From an uncultured Lachnospiraceae bacterium (GTDB taxonomy: Bacteria; Bacillota; Clostridia; Lachnospirales; Lachnospiraceae): a stretch of 64,000 nucleotides of DNA. Below are positions 1-8,572 of this stretch, in pieces. Location of the stretch: the NCBI GenBank assembly GCA_947589305.1, contig CANQAP010000003.1:173772-237771 (forward strand). The letters run 5' to 3'. Made by a program: the position numbers and the translations under genes. A model generated the notes under the pieces. The model searched no databases and was not told where the DNA came from. It saw only the letters and a program-made list of their open reading frames with translations. Within the stretch, counting starts at the first letter, position 1; each line of letters starts with the position of its first letter.

Positions 1-167
1 GCCAATGTGATGATCTCCAGATCACCACCTTCTTTTGCCTGAAGTTTGATTGCCCAGCGGTAGACTCGCATGATATGTTCATAACGACTGCGAAACGGAT
101 AATTTGCCGGACGTCCGTTCTGTGCCGTCATTGCTTTCACATATTCCATGATTTTTGTGTAATCCAT
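1..167 (-). CDS. HD-superfamily hydrolase, N-terminal fragment (runs off window)
   Basis: The reverse strand reads about 55 codons from an ATG at 165-167, opening with MDYTKIMEYVKAMTAQNGRP and continuing with a YEHIMRVYRWAIKL stretch, then leaving the window at base 1. The YPFRSRYEHIMRVYRW pattern is what I recall from small uncharacterised HD-domain phosphohydrolases, where this His belongs to the metal site. The downstream HD residues lie outside the window, so the assignment rests on the N-terminus alone. A purine-rich stretch (GGGGTGTAAGGCGG) sits directly upstream of the start. Substrate unknown. Confidence 0.6.
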   Translation of the reverse strand, partial: MDYTKIMEYVKAMTAQNGRPANYPFRSRYEHIMRVYRWAIKLQAKEGGDLEIITL

Positions 168-299
168 CCGCCTTACACCCCTTAAGCATCAGTTTCTTCC
201 TAACATTCCAAACATAATGTTATCATTTTTTCCGGCAAAACGCTATCTTTTTTTCAGGAACAGTACATTTTTTCTAAAAAATTTATATTTATTTTGAAA

Positions 300-565
300 T
301 CTGTGCGAACTGGGTTGTGAAGTTCTTCATAAACGTTACCTTTGCAGTTCACTCCGCTCAGGCGTCCTTACGGCACATAGAACATCCCTCTTAGTGCTGC
401 TCCGTTCCCGACCTGACACGGTTCGTGGGTATCTATTGCGTAAGACCCAAGCTTCAACGCCACTTACAAAGGGCAGCTTTATAAAAAAGCGACCCGAACC
501 AGTTCATCGCCCCTGCTATAGCGGATTGCAGGTACAGGGCACCGCTAACTCCCCGGTTGCACAGA
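300..565 (-). ncRNA. ffs: Signal recognition particle RNA, large Firmicutes type
   Basis: The reverse strand carries the SRP RNA apical domain (GTCAGGTCGGGAACGGAGCA, with the usual GGAA-like loop region) and the Alu-domain part with GCGGTGCCCTGTACCTGCAA. The 5' end TCTGTGCAACCGGG (near 565) pairs with the 3' end CCCAGTTCGCACAGA (near 300), closing helix 5 and setting the borders at about 266 nt, the size expected for the Bacillus/Clostridium form with an Alu domain. It scaffolds Ffh for co-translational protein targeting. Ends are set from pairing and may be off by several bases. Confidence 0.93.
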
Positions 566-615
566 AACTTGATACTATATTTTGTGTGCTATGAATATCC
601 TTTATATTGACCTTT

Positions 616-644
616 AGTATAGCGAAAACTTCTTGTTATGTCAA
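616..644 (-). promoter_or_regulatory. Sigma-A promoter of SRP RNA
   Basis: On the reverse strand TTGACA (639-644), a 17-bp spacer and TATACT (616-621) form a near-consensus housekeeping promoter. Predicted start is near 609, about 45 nt upstream of the folded SRP RNA end, which implies a 5' extension removed by processing, as known for the B. subtilis precursor. Confidence 0.85.
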
Positions 645-660
645 CGTCTATGCGTTTCCG

Positions 661-2148
661 CTATTCATGCAGATCACGATACCAGCAATGGTTCTTTCTT
701 CCGTTTTCCTTTACATGATACAATGCCTGATCTGCACAATGAATCAGTGTTTTCAAATCTTTTGCATCCCTTGGATACACCGCCAGCCCCGCGCTAAAAC
801 TAATCGGAAGCGGCGTGCCATCCTCCAGAACCAGCCCGTTTAATTTCATCCGTACAGTTGCCAGCATGGAATCCATATCTTCAACGGAGAGCGGCTTTTG
901 CACAAAAACATTAAACTCGTCGCCGCCGACTCTGGCTACGATACCGACATCCTGAAAGGTTTCTTTCAAAACGGCTGCCACGGTACACAGCACATAATCT
1001 CCTGCCTCATGACCATACCGGTCATTGACATGCTTAAAGAAATCCACGTCCAAAAAGACAAACGTACATCTCCCCAACGCCGCTTTATCAGCAAATAACG
1101 CTTTCATCATACCATGAAAACCGCGACGGTTCATGATCTTGGTCAATGGGTCCGCATCCGACAGCTTTTGCAAGACTTCTGTCTTATCATGCTCCCTTCG
1201 ATATAAGGTAGCCGCTAATAATAAGGTTGCGAGAATCAATAATGCCGCACCGATCGCAATACTGATAAAATACTGCTGCATCGTATTTGATAATAACGTG
1301 ATCGGAATGCGAATGACCAGATTCCAGTTCTTCATACCATCTATATGGACATACGCCTGCGAATATGCCTTATTGTCCTGCCGGTAATTAATGATATTCT
1401 CATCGGCATTCTGTTTCATGTTGTCAAGCCATATGTCATAATCATATCCCTGAAAACAATCGATCTCGTGTTTGACCAAACGGATATTGCTCCAAGTTCC
1501 CGATGGCTGATTATCAATCACAGAACAATTGACAAAGTTTCCGGAATACGGATTCATCAAAAATACCGCCGTTTCTTCTGATAGGATATCGGTGTATGCC
1601 AGATTTTGGATCGTTTCCAGATAATATGTCACAAAAATACTTCCGACCCGTTCTTCATCATGATAAATGGGAGCAAAAATGGAGATCATATTACTGCCTG
1701 TCACACTGGAACGATACGGTTCCGAAATGAAGATATCCTCCGTACTATTTGCCGCTTCTGCAAAATTCTGCTTTTCCATATCAATCCGTTCACCGGCAGT
1801 CCCATATACGTTTCCGTCCATATCCAATAAACCAACGCTGAAATAAGGCATGTTGACCAAGGTCTGCTGCAGTTCTTCATAATTATCTTCAAACGAAAAA
1901 AACTTTCTCGCCGATATCAGATCCGCAGCCTCTTCGATATAATCAATCATCATCTCAAAGGATGTGTTTACCTTCTCCGACATCAGGCTTAAGATATTAT
2001 TAATCTGTGCCGTATTGTTTTTACTTATGTATCTGCTTAGCAAAATCACAACCGTCAGCAATACCACCAAACAAAAAGTGATATATGCAATGATCAAACG
2101 CATATATCCGATATTCGGTTTTTCCTTGTTTTTCATTTGGGATTTCAT
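661..2148 (-). CDS. Membrane diguanylate cyclase with extracytoplasmic Cache-like sensor
   Basis: 495 aa. A transmembrane helix lies near residues 18-38, followed by about 250 residues of extracytoplasmic sensor with the look of a Cache domain, a second helix (IAIGAALLILATLLLAATLY) near 295-315, and a GGDEF domain. The domain has DPLTKIMNRRGF, DVDFFKHVNDRYGHEAGD and an intact GGDEF near 407, so it should make c-di-GMP. The four residues five positions upstream of GGDEF are QDVG rather than RxxD, so the usual inhibitory site is absent. Its ATG overlaps the stop of the upstream binding lipoprotein by 4 bp (ATGA), implying translational coupling. Ligand unknown. Confidence 0.9.
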   Translation of the reverse strand: MKSQMKNKEKPNIGYMRLIIAYITFCLVVLLTVVILLSRYISKNNTAQINNILSLMSEKVNTSFEMMIDYIEEAADLISARKFFSFEDNYEELQQTLVNMPYFSVGLLDMDGNVYGTAGERIDMEKQNFAEAANSTEDIFISEPYRSSVTGSNMISIFAPIYHDEERVGSIFVTYYLETIQNLAYTDILSEETAVFLMNPYSGNFVNCSVIDNQPSGTWSNIRLVKHEIDCFQGYDYDIWLDNMKQNADENIINYRQDNKAYSQAYVHIDGMKNWNLVIRIPITLLSNTMQQYFISIAIGAALLILATLLLAATLYRREHDKTEVLQKLSDADPLTKIMNRRGFHGMMKALFADKAALGRCTFVFLDVDFFKHVNDRYGHEAGDYVLCTVAAVLKETFQDVGIVARVGGDEFNVFVQKPLSVEDMDSMLATVRMKLNGLVLEDGTPLPISFSAGLAVYPRDAKDLKTLIHCADQALYHVKENGRKNHCWYRDLHE

Positions 2149-3212
2149 TTGCCGTCTCCTGTTATGGATTGCTCATATGTCAGATAATTCTCATGGTTGA
2201 TCACACGGGTCCCCGTGTCTACAAATTTATATTCCGGCGCGTGTCCGTTCAGGATCTCAACCGCTTCCATCAAGCCGTCATATCCCATATAATATTGGCT
2301 CTGTACCACTACGGATGCCTGCCAGTCTTCCGATTCCACCAACCGCGCCGTTTCATCCGCATAATCAAATCCGACCAATATCACATCCTGACGTCCCGTC
2401 TGTGTCAGTCCATTCACAAATCCGACCGTGGAGCTGTTATTACAACCGAATACCCCTTTGACATCCGGATATGATTCCAAAAAATCCATGCAATTTTGCT
2501 GAGCGATGCTGCTGTCGCCGTCATTTTTCTTGACTTCATCCAATACGATCCACTTCTTTGGCGCATTCGCCGACCAGTATTGATTAAAACCGGCAAGTCG
2601 GTCAATAACGGTCTGTGAGGATGCGGACGTGATCTGTATGGCTATGCTGACCGATGCGTCCTCCGATATGCCGTTTTCTCTCAAAAGCCGGATCATTTCC
2701 TCCGCCGCCAATTCTCCCGCCTGCAGATTATCTGTCATGTAGCAGGTATCGAAACTGTCCGTGTCATTTAATATGGTATCAACCAAAATAACCGGTACTC
2801 CCTGACTGTGCAGGCTGCTGACCGTTTCCGACAGGGCGGACGAATTACCGGGAGCAAGTATGACTGCATCCGCTCCTGCCTGTTCCGCCTCTTCCAAAAG
2901 GAATTTCTGTGATTCCCAATCGCTTTCACCCGCCGCCGCTCCTACATAAACATTACATCCCGCTTCCGTGCCGGCATCCCGGATACCCGCTACAATATCC
3001 TGCCAATACTGGCTGGTCAGCACTTTTAAAACCACATAGATATCCGGCTGTCCGTCTTTGATCTCCGTTACTGCTTCATATTCATAATATGCCGGTGCAG
3101 CGGATTGTTCCGGTGTCTTGTTCCCGCAACCGGACACTACAGACTGGATACATAGTAAGAAAGCAACACATAGATATTTTCTTTTTTTCCTCTTGATAGA
3201 CCCAACGTTCAT
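2145..3212 (-). CDS. Periplasmic sugar-binding-type lipoprotein (RbsB-like fold)
   Basis: 355 aa from the ATG at 3212. An in-frame ATG at 3254 exists, but it lies upstream of the predicted transcription start. The N-terminus is a lipoprotein signal with lipobox VVSGC. The mature part has the type 1 periplasmic-binding fold (VLKVLTSQYWQDIVAGIRDAG, ADAVILAPGNSSAL, DVILVGFDYADE), closest to ribose/galactose-type binding proteins. No permease or ATPase gene is adjacent. Its only operon partner is the downstream diguanylate cyclase, so a sensory role rather than transport is inferred. Ligand cannot be told from sequence. Confidence 0.88.
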   Translation of the reverse strand: MNVGSIKRKKRKYLCVAFLLCIQSVVSGCGNKTPEQSAAPAYYEYEAVTEIKDGQPDIYVVLKVLTSQYWQDIVAGIRDAGTEAGCNVYVGAAAGESDWESQKFLLEEAEQAGADAVILAPGNSSALSETVSSLHSQGVPVILVDTILNDTDSFDTCYMTDNLQAGELAAEEMIRLLRENGISEDASVSIAIQITSASSQTVIDRLAGFNQYWSANAPKKWIVLDEVKKNDGDSSIAQQNCMDFLESYPDVKGVFGCNNSSTVGFVNGLTQTGRQDVILVGFDYADETARLVESEDWQASVVVQSQYYMGYDGLMEAVEILNGHAPEYKFVDTGTRVINHENYLTYEQSITGDGK

Positions 3213-3244
3213 GATCCTGACTTCCAAATTGTAAAATTTTTCTA

Positions 3245-3273
3245 AATATAACACAATGATAATTATTTTTCAA
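3245..3273 (-). promoter_or_regulatory. Promoter of binding lipoprotein / cyclase operon
   Basis: Reverse-strand TTGAAA (3268-3273), 17-bp spacer, TATATT (3245-3250). The predicted start near 3238 rules out translation from the ATG at 3254 and supports the start at 3212. Confidence 0.7.
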
Positions 3274-3305
3274 CTGATATCTGTTCCTGCCCATATCTTC
3301 TGCCG

Positions 3306-3767
3306 TTACTTATTTTTCATACGCAATCCGCGAAAAAACGAAGACAATAATTCCGAACATTCTTCCTGCCGGATTCCCTTCACGACTTCCACCTGATGAT
3401 TAAACGCCTGTACCTGCAGCAGATTCAGAACCGAACCCGCGCATCCTGCTTTCGGATTCATGCAGCCAATGACGACTTTCGGGATCCGCGCCTGTACGAT
3501 CGCCCCCGCACACATCTGGCAAGGCTCCAGTGTCACATACAGCGTGCATCCTTCCAGCCGCCAGTCACCCAGCGCTTTAGACGCCTTTGCGATCGCATCT
3601 AATTCCGCATGTGCCAAAGTCGTTTTTTTCAGATTTCGTTTGTTGTATCCTCTTGCAATGATATGGTCTTGATACACGATGACGCAGCCGATCGGAACAT
3701 CTTCATGAACCAATGCCTTTTTTGCCTGCGCGATCGCATATCCCATATATCGTTCTTCTTGTGTCAT
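3306..3767 (-). CDS. tadA: tRNA-specific adenosine deaminase
   Basis: 153 aa, normal length. It converts A34 to inosine in the tRNA-Arg(ACG) anticodon. The zinc/catalytic motif HAELDAI and the PCQMCAG motif of the cytidine/deoxycytidylate deaminase fold are both intact, with PIGCVIV upstream, as in TadA. The C-terminus (EECSELLSSFFRGLR) also matches the family. It is transcribed alone, convergent-side neighbour of the binding-lipoprotein operon and divergent from the GNAT gene. Confidence 0.95.
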   Translation of the reverse strand: MTQEERYMGYAIAQAKKALVHEDVPIGCVIVYQDHIIARGYNKRNLKKTTLAHAELDAIAKASKALGDWRLEGCTLYVTLEPCQMCAGAIVQARIPKVVIGCMNPKAGCAGSVLNLLQVQAFNHQVEVVKGIRQEECSELLSSFFRGLRMKNK

Positions 3768-3904
3768 ACTTATTGCATACCCTTTCTGATTGGTGTACTA
3801 TGAATGTGATCATGCGATATTCATTCTTATAATAGTAGAACCATTATATCATAAGTTTTATGCCGATAACATATATTACTGTAAGATATGGGGAGGGACA
3901 ACGA

Positions 3905-4459
3905 ATGCAGCCGGTCTGTGAAACTGCAAGATTAAGACTACAGTGCCTGAACAGCTCTTCTGCTTTAGCCGTTCGAGATTTTTATTTAGAAAATCAATCT
4001 TATTTTGATATATATGAATTAACTCGTCCCAGTTCGTTTTATACGCTCGCCTTCCAAACCTCGGCTTTGGATTGGGAATGGAAGGAAATGAAAGAAAACC
4101 GCAGTCTGCGGTATTATCTGTTTTTAAAAGACGATCCCCGCACGATCATCGGTTCGATCAATTTTTCCGATATCCGGTTCGGCTGTCTGCAAAAGGCCTC
4201 TCTCGGCTACAAGATCGACCACCGCTATCAACGGCAAGGATATGCTTATGAAGCCTGCGTCAAGTGCCTTGATATCATGTTCCGGGATTACGGGCTGCAC
4301 CGGATCGAAGCACATATCGCGCCGTCCAACTATCCTTCCATTCAATTAATCCAAAAGCTCGGGTTCCTTTATGAGGGTTTGGAACGTGAATCCGCAAATA
4401 TCAACCGACAGTGGCAGGATTTACATCGCTTTGCCAAATTGAATCCTCAACATAGCTAG
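3905..4459 (+). CDS. GNAT-family N-acetyltransferase, RimJ/RimL type
   Basis: 184 aa from the ATG at 3905, which has GGGAGG seven bases upstream; an in-frame ATG at 3860 lacks this. The protein opens with ETARLRLQCL and has the acetyl-CoA-binding and C-terminal pattern of RimJ/RimL enzymes (KASLGYKIDHRYQRQGYAYE, then LHRIEAHIAPSNYPSIQLIQ and KLGFLYEG). Such enzymes acetylate N-termini of ribosomal proteins, small amines or antibiotics; the substrate here cannot be assigned. Confidence 0.85.
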   Translation: MQPVCETARLRLQCLNSSSALAVRDFYLENQSYFDIYELTRPSSFYTLAFQTSALDWEWKEMKENRSLRYYLFLKDDPRTIIGSINFSDIRFGCLQKASLGYKIDHRYQRQGYAYEACVKCLDIMFRDYGLHRIEAHIAPSNYPSIQLIQKLGFLYEGLERESANINRQWQDLHRFAKLNPQHS

Positions 4460-4460
4460 T

Positions 4461-5840
4461 TTATGTTAATTCCACGATCCAATATCCAAAATTACCGGTT
4501 TTGATATTGGTATGCTTGACCGGTACAAACATCTCGAATCCAAAAATCTTGGCTATATATTGTTCTTTGTTATCAAACACCCCCGGTACCCCTAACACCG
4601 CTTTTACCGCTCCGTCTTGGAACCGCAACTTTCCGAGCATGAGGTATTTATAATTATAATAGCCGTGCGTCAGAAAACTATTGACTCCCAATCTCCAGTT
4701 TTCCATTTCCAACAGCCCGATATCATTCGGCTGTATCCGAACACAATCAAAGATTTCATGATTATCGAAGTCTGGCAGTTTCGGTCGGCTACGCATCAGG
4801 CGAAGGGTTAAATCCGAAATACTCTTACGGGATTTCGGCTTTGTCGTTTTTTCTGATGACTGTAACTGTTCGACTGCCTGCTCTAAAACAGTGGTCTCCG
4901 GAGGTTCCGGCGCAGCGCCTTCCTGCCGTGCCTCATGCGCTTCGAGTACGGCGGTTTCCATCGGTTCTTCCAACGACCTCTGTTCGATGGTTTCTGACGA
5001 CGCCTCCTGCCCGTCCGGTACGACCGTTGGCACCGGTTCTTCTTGCGTTTCCCCGGCAGCCGTATCCGCCAAGGTCTCCGTCGTTTCCGGTTCAGAGGTG
5101 TCCGTCACGGTTTCTGCCGCTTCCGGTTCAGAGACGTCCGCCAAGGTCTCTGCCGCTTCCAGTTCAGAGGCGTCTGCCAAGGTCTCTGCCGTTTCCGGCT
5201 CAGAGGTGTCCGTCACGGTCTCTGGGGAGTTCCGCAAAGTGACTTCTTCCGACGGTTTTGGCGTTTCCGGAGATTCTGACGACACCTGAATGCCGCCCGG
5301 TCCGGACTGTGCGGTCTGCTTCTGTGGCAATTCCGCAATATGCCTTGCCAATCCGTCACTTTCTTTTATAAAAACCGGCTCCGCCGCCAGTTCCGTTTTC
5401 CTTGTATCCTGCCAATCCTGATACGTCAAAAACCGATCGGTTCGTACCGGGATCTCTTTCCAAGGGCTGATATACATATGCGCTTTATCATAAATGACAA
5501 TCACTCCGTCAAAATCTTCTATCCGATGATTGGTGTTCCATACATTGTCACAAGTTGTCTGTTTCCGCAGTTCCCCGCAGTTTTTGCGGATCGTCAGTTC
5601 ATCCAGATAATAACCGATCGGTATATGCTCTTGATTTTCCTTATACAGATAAACTTTATAACGACCATCCTCTATGCTCTGCCGATCCTGTAAGCTTAAC
5701 GTCAAACGGCAGATACCCTCTCGTTGCTCACAACGGATATATCCTACATTGACACCTTTTTCACCGGAAACATACGCATATAGATATGAAATAAACCTCT
5801 TATATTCCAACTTGTCCCTCTTCCTTTCATATGTATTCAT
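4461..5840 (-). CDS. DUF6128-like protein with Glu/Thr repeat linker
   Basis: 459 aa with three parts. A globular N-terminal region (about 1-150) is followed by a long acidic Pro/Thr/Glu/Ala-rich linker (about 170-340) and a conserved-looking C-terminal domain of about 115 residues (from FDNHEIFDCVRIQP to WIVEL). I believe the ends correspond to the family annotated as DUF6128 in Lachnospiraceae, from memory and unverified. The linker contains a 12-residue unit of the SEPEAAETLADT type repeated four times. No signal peptide or membrane helix is evident. The gene ends next to the GNAT gene on the opposite strand (1 bp apart). Function unknown. Confidence 0.7.
   Translation of the reverse strand: MNTYERKRDKLEYKRFISYLYAYVSGEKGVNVGYIRCEQREGICRLTLSLQDRQSIEDGRYKVYLYKENQEHIPIGYYLDELTIRKNCGELRKQTTCDNVWNTNHRIEDFDGVIVIYDKAHMYISPWKEIPVRTDRFLTYQDWQDTRKTELAAEPVFIKESDGLARHIAELPQKQTAQSGPGGIQVSSESPETPKPSEEVTLRNSPETVTDTSEPETAETLADASELEAAETLADVSEPEAAETVTDTSEPETTETLADTAAGETQEEPVPTVVPDGQEASSETIEQRSLEEPMETAVLEAHEARQEGAAPEPPETTVLEQAVEQLQSSEKTTKPKSRKSISDLTLRLMRSRPKLPDFDNHEIFDCVRIQPNDIGLLEMENWRLGVNSFLTHGYYNYKYLMLGKLRFQDGAVKAVLGVPGVFDNKEQYIAKIFGFEMFVPVKHTNIKTGNFGYWIVELT
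5065..5208 (-). repeat. Four tandem 36-bp repeats inside the DUF6128-like gene
   Basis: Units at 5065-5100, 5101-5136, 5137-5172 and 5173-5208 each encode a 12-residue Ser/Glu/Pro/Ala/Thr unit, followed by a partial fifth unit. They are near-identical in phase and length, consistent with slippage or recombination-driven length variation of the linker. Confidence 0.9.
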
Positions 5841-5883
5841 GTTACTTCATTCTATGAAAGAAAGGGCTAAAATATACCGGTTT

Positions 5884-6792
5884 TTATTCGACACTTTCCT
5901 CTGGGCGATCGCGGCTTTCATCACTTTCCAGCGCATCGCTCAATCTTGCAAAATCTTCCAAGTTGAATGCTTCCCCACGCACCGATTCGGAAATTCCAAG
6001 CCGTTTTAACGCCTGAGCCACATCCGCTTTGGTATAAGGCAGTTCCGCCGCGTTTCCAATGCCATTAACCAGTGTCTTTCTTCTCTGATTAAATGACGCC
6101 CGAATGATCTGAAACATCAGCGTTTCATTGCGTACCTGAACCGGCGGCTCCGAATATCGTGTCAGCCGTATCACGGCGGACGCTACACTTGGTCTCGGGA
6201 TAAAACAATTTGGCGGAACATTTGCAACCAGATACGGCTTGGCATAATACTGAACCGCCAAGGATAAGGCACCGTAATCCTTTGTACCGGGTCCGACCTG
6301 CATACGCTGCGCCACTTCCTTCTGCACCATGACCGTAATACTGTCTAACGGGATTTTTCGTTCAAACAATTCCATAATGATCGGCGTTGTGATATAGTAT
6401 GGCAGATTTGCCACGACTTTGATCGGATTTCCCTGATGATACTTGTCAACCATTGCCTGTAGATCCATCTTTAAAATATCCGCATGGATAATTTCGACAT
6501 TATCATATGCGCTTAAGGTTTCTTTTAGGATCGGTATTAATTGTTCGTCGATTTCTACCGCAAGCACTTTTTTTGCGCATTCCGCCAACGACTGGGTTAA
6601 GGTTCCGATTCCGGGACCGACTTCCAACACACAGTCCTCTTTTGTGATCTCTGCGGCATCTATGATCTTTTCTAACACATGGCGATCGATCAAAAAATTT
6701 TGTCCGAATTTTTTCTGAAAATCGAACCCGTGCTTTTTTATGGTTGCGATCGTCACTTGTGGATTGATCAGCTTTTCCATGTCTTCATCCAT
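5884..6792 (-). CDS. rsmA: 16S rRNA dimethyladenosine transferase
   Basis: 302 aa. It dimethylates two adjacent adenosines in the 3' hairpin of 16S rRNA during 30S assembly. The family hallmarks are present: FGQNFLIDRHVLEKI near the N-terminus, the SAM-binding VLEVGPGIGTLTQSL and the catalytic ANLPYYITTPI. Length is normal, with a slightly acidic C-terminal tail. It lies 21 bp downstream of tatD, an arrangement common in Firmicutes. The start has AGGAGAAGG immediately upstream; an internal ATG four codons later is an alternative. Confidence 0.96.
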   Translation of the reverse strand: MDEDMEKLINPQVTIATIKKHGFDFQKKFGQNFLIDRHVLEKIIDAAEITKEDCVLEVGPGIGTLTQSLAECAKKVLAVEIDEQLIPILKETLSAYDNVEIIHADILKMDLQAMVDKYHQGNPIKVVANLPYYITTPIIMELFERKIPLDSITVMVQKEVAQRMQVGPGTKDYGALSLAVQYYAKPYLVANVPPNCFIPRPSVASAVIRLTRYSEPPVQVRNETLMFQIIRASFNQRRKTLVNGIGNAAELPYTKADVAQALKRLGISESVRGEAFNLEDFARLSDALESDESRDRPEESVE

Positions 6793-6813
6793 CCTTCTCC
6801 TGTCTGTATGATC

Positions 6814-7593
6814 CTATTGTGTCAGTGTTTGGATACGATATAGCCGCAGGGCATTTTGAAAAGTGATCTCTTCAATCTCCCGGGGAGTTTTTTCTTTGAT
6901 CTGTGCCAGTACTTCTACCACATACGGTAAATTCAGGGAAGAATTTCGCTCGCCCCGATGCGGCGTCGGCGCGAGATATGGGCAGTCGGTCTCCAAGACA
7001 ATTTTTTCAAGCGGTATATAAGAAACCGCCTCTTTTAACTTTTTTGCGTTTGAAAACGTTAAGACACCACCGATGCCAAAATAATAATCCATATTTAAAA
7101 ACTCGCGGGCAAATTCTTTCGTATAGGAATAACAATGCACCACACCGCCGATTTCTTCCGCATGGTTTGCTTTCATAATATCCGCCGTATCCTGCGCCGC
7201 ATCCCTGCTATGCACTATGATTGGCAGCCCTACTTCCCGCGCCAGATCCATCTGCGCTTCAAACCACCGGATCTGAACGGCTTTCGGAGGTTCCGGATAA
7301 TGATAATCCAAACCGATCTCTCCGATCGCCACGATTTTTTCCCATGCGGACCATTGCCGTAATTGGCAAAGATCTGCCTCCTGCATGCCGCCTGTTTCAT
7401 TTGGATGCACGCCCACCGCTCCATAGATAAAATCATAGGTTTTCGTCAGTTCTACCGTGTGGGCAGATGTTTCCATACTGGCTCCGATATTTACGATCCC
7501 GGCAATACCATGCTCCTGCATACTGCTTAAGAGCATATCTCTATCTTCATCAAATGCTTCGTCATCATAGTGCGCATGCGTATCGAAAATCAT
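6814..7593 (-). CDS. tatD: TatD-family metal-dependent DNase
   Basis: 259 aa. The TatD amidohydrolase-fold signatures are complete: DTHAHYDD at the N-terminus, a GEIGLDYHY segment, IIVHSRDA, VVHCYS and LETDCPYLAP. These supply the metal ligands for 3'-5' nuclease activity on single-stranded DNA. It heads the tatD-rsmA operon and is divergent from the lipoprotein gene at 7742. Confidence 0.94.
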   Translation of the reverse strand: MIFDTHAHYDDEAFDEDRDMLLSSMQEHGIAGIVNIGASMETSAHTVELTKTYDFIYGAVGVHPNETGGMQEADLCQLRQWSAWEKIVAIGEIGLDYHYPEPPKAVQIRWFEAQMDLAREVGLPIIVHSRDAAQDTADIMKANHAEEIGGVVHCYSYTKEFAREFLNMDYYFGIGGVLTFSNAKKLKEAVSYIPLEKIVLETDCPYLAPTPHRGERNSSLNLPYVVEVLAQIKEKTPREIEEITFQNALRLYRIQTLTQ

Positions 7594-7701
7594 TGCATAT
7601 CTCCTTTTTCATCTTTATCTTTCCTTATGCTAATTCATGAACCGAGCAAATGCAAGTAAAAACTTCATAATATTCTTATCGCCAAACAAATTGATATGTG
7701 G

Positions 7702-7707
7702 TATACT
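7702..7707 (+). promoter_or_regulatory. Extended -10 promoter element of the lipoprotein gene
   Basis: TGGTATACT (TGn plus TATACT at 7702-7707) lies about 35 bp before the start codon at 7742. No convincing -35 hexamer sits at the right distance, fitting an extended -10 promoter. Confidence 0.45.
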
Positions 7708-7741
7708 ATCGTTACTTATGAAAACGATAGGAGGCATACAC

Positions 7742-8572
7742 ATGAAATCAAAGGGAAAAACTTATTTATTGATATTGATACTTCCGTTACTCCTTGTCTC
7801 ACTGACCGGCTGTTCCTTATTTGGCAATGGCAAGAAGGCATATGCAAATTATGTACAATGCCTGTTAGATGTAAATTATAAAGCTGAATTTACCGATTAT
7901 ATGAAGATCACGGGGGCGACACAGGAAGAAGCGCAAAAGGTTTATGACGACGGTTTGAACTATCTGGCAGACTCTCTGATGACCGCATACGGTATTACCG
8001 ATGTAGAAGGTTCCGACATCAAAGAACAGTTCACGGAATTAGCGAAAAACATTTACAGCCATGCCAGCTACGAGATTACGGACGTAACGAAAACAGACGG
8101 GATCTATCAGGTGACCGTTACGATTTATCCGATCGATATCCTTCTGATTTCTTATGATGATGTGGTCGCTTATATTGAGGATACCAATGAACGCGTACTT
8201 GCCGGGGATTACAACGACTATGAATTAGATGAATATGAGATCGAATATGCCCAAGGGATCATTGATATCCTGAATGATGCCCTGCCGAACGTAGGGAATG
8301 GGGAAGGCGTGCCGGTAACGGTTACCATCTTAGACAATGATGAATATTATTATATCAGCGATGCGGATTTTGTCACATTGGACAAAACCATTCTGACCAC
8401 CACGATCGTGTCCGACAATCCTTCGACTGCATCCGATGCTGCCGATTCTACTGTTGATTCTACTGTCGATGCGACCGATTCGTCAGACACTTCCGCGGAA
8501 CCTGCTTCCGAAGAAACCGATACTACCGTTGAACCTGATTCCTCTGATTCTTCTGAAGCAACCGCTCAATAG
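7742..8572 (+). CDS. Lipoprotein, DUF5105-like, with acidic Ser/Thr tail
   Basis: 276 aa from the ATG at 7742, preceded by AGGAGG at good spacing; an upstream in-frame ATG at 7637 has no such site. The N-terminus is a lipoprotein signal with lipobox SLTGC. About 200 residues follow that resemble proteins annotated as DUF5105 (unverified), then a roughly 50-residue tail rich in Asp, Ser, Thr and Glu that is probably an unstructured wall-spanning stretch. Its last 7 bp overlap the 3' end of the convergent PEGA lipoprotein gene. Function unknown. Confidence 0.75.
   Translation: MKSKGKTYLLILILPLLLVSLTGCSLFGNGKKAYANYVQCLLDVNYKAEFTDYMKITGATQEEAQKVYDDGLNYLADSLMTAYGITDVEGSDIKEQFTELAKNIYSHASYEITDVTKTDGIYQVTVTIYPIDILLISYDDVVAYIEDTNERVLAGDYNDYELDEYEIEYAQGIIDILNDALPNVGNGEGVPVTVTILDNDEYYYISDADFVTLDKTILTTTIVSDNPSTASDAADSTVDSTVDATDSSDTSAEPASEETDTTVEPDSSDSSEATAQ

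Noticed and set aside
300..660. Small plus-strand proteins at 394-594 and 607-843
   Set aside because: The first lies on the antisense of SRP RNA, the second antisense to the GGDEF gene end; neither has start signals.
4841..5289. Long open frames on the plus strand opposite the DUF6128-like gene (Pro/Arg- and Ser/Val-rich)
   Set aside because: They are complements of the 36-bp repeat region; composition simply mirrors the acidic linker and no start has a ribosome-binding site.
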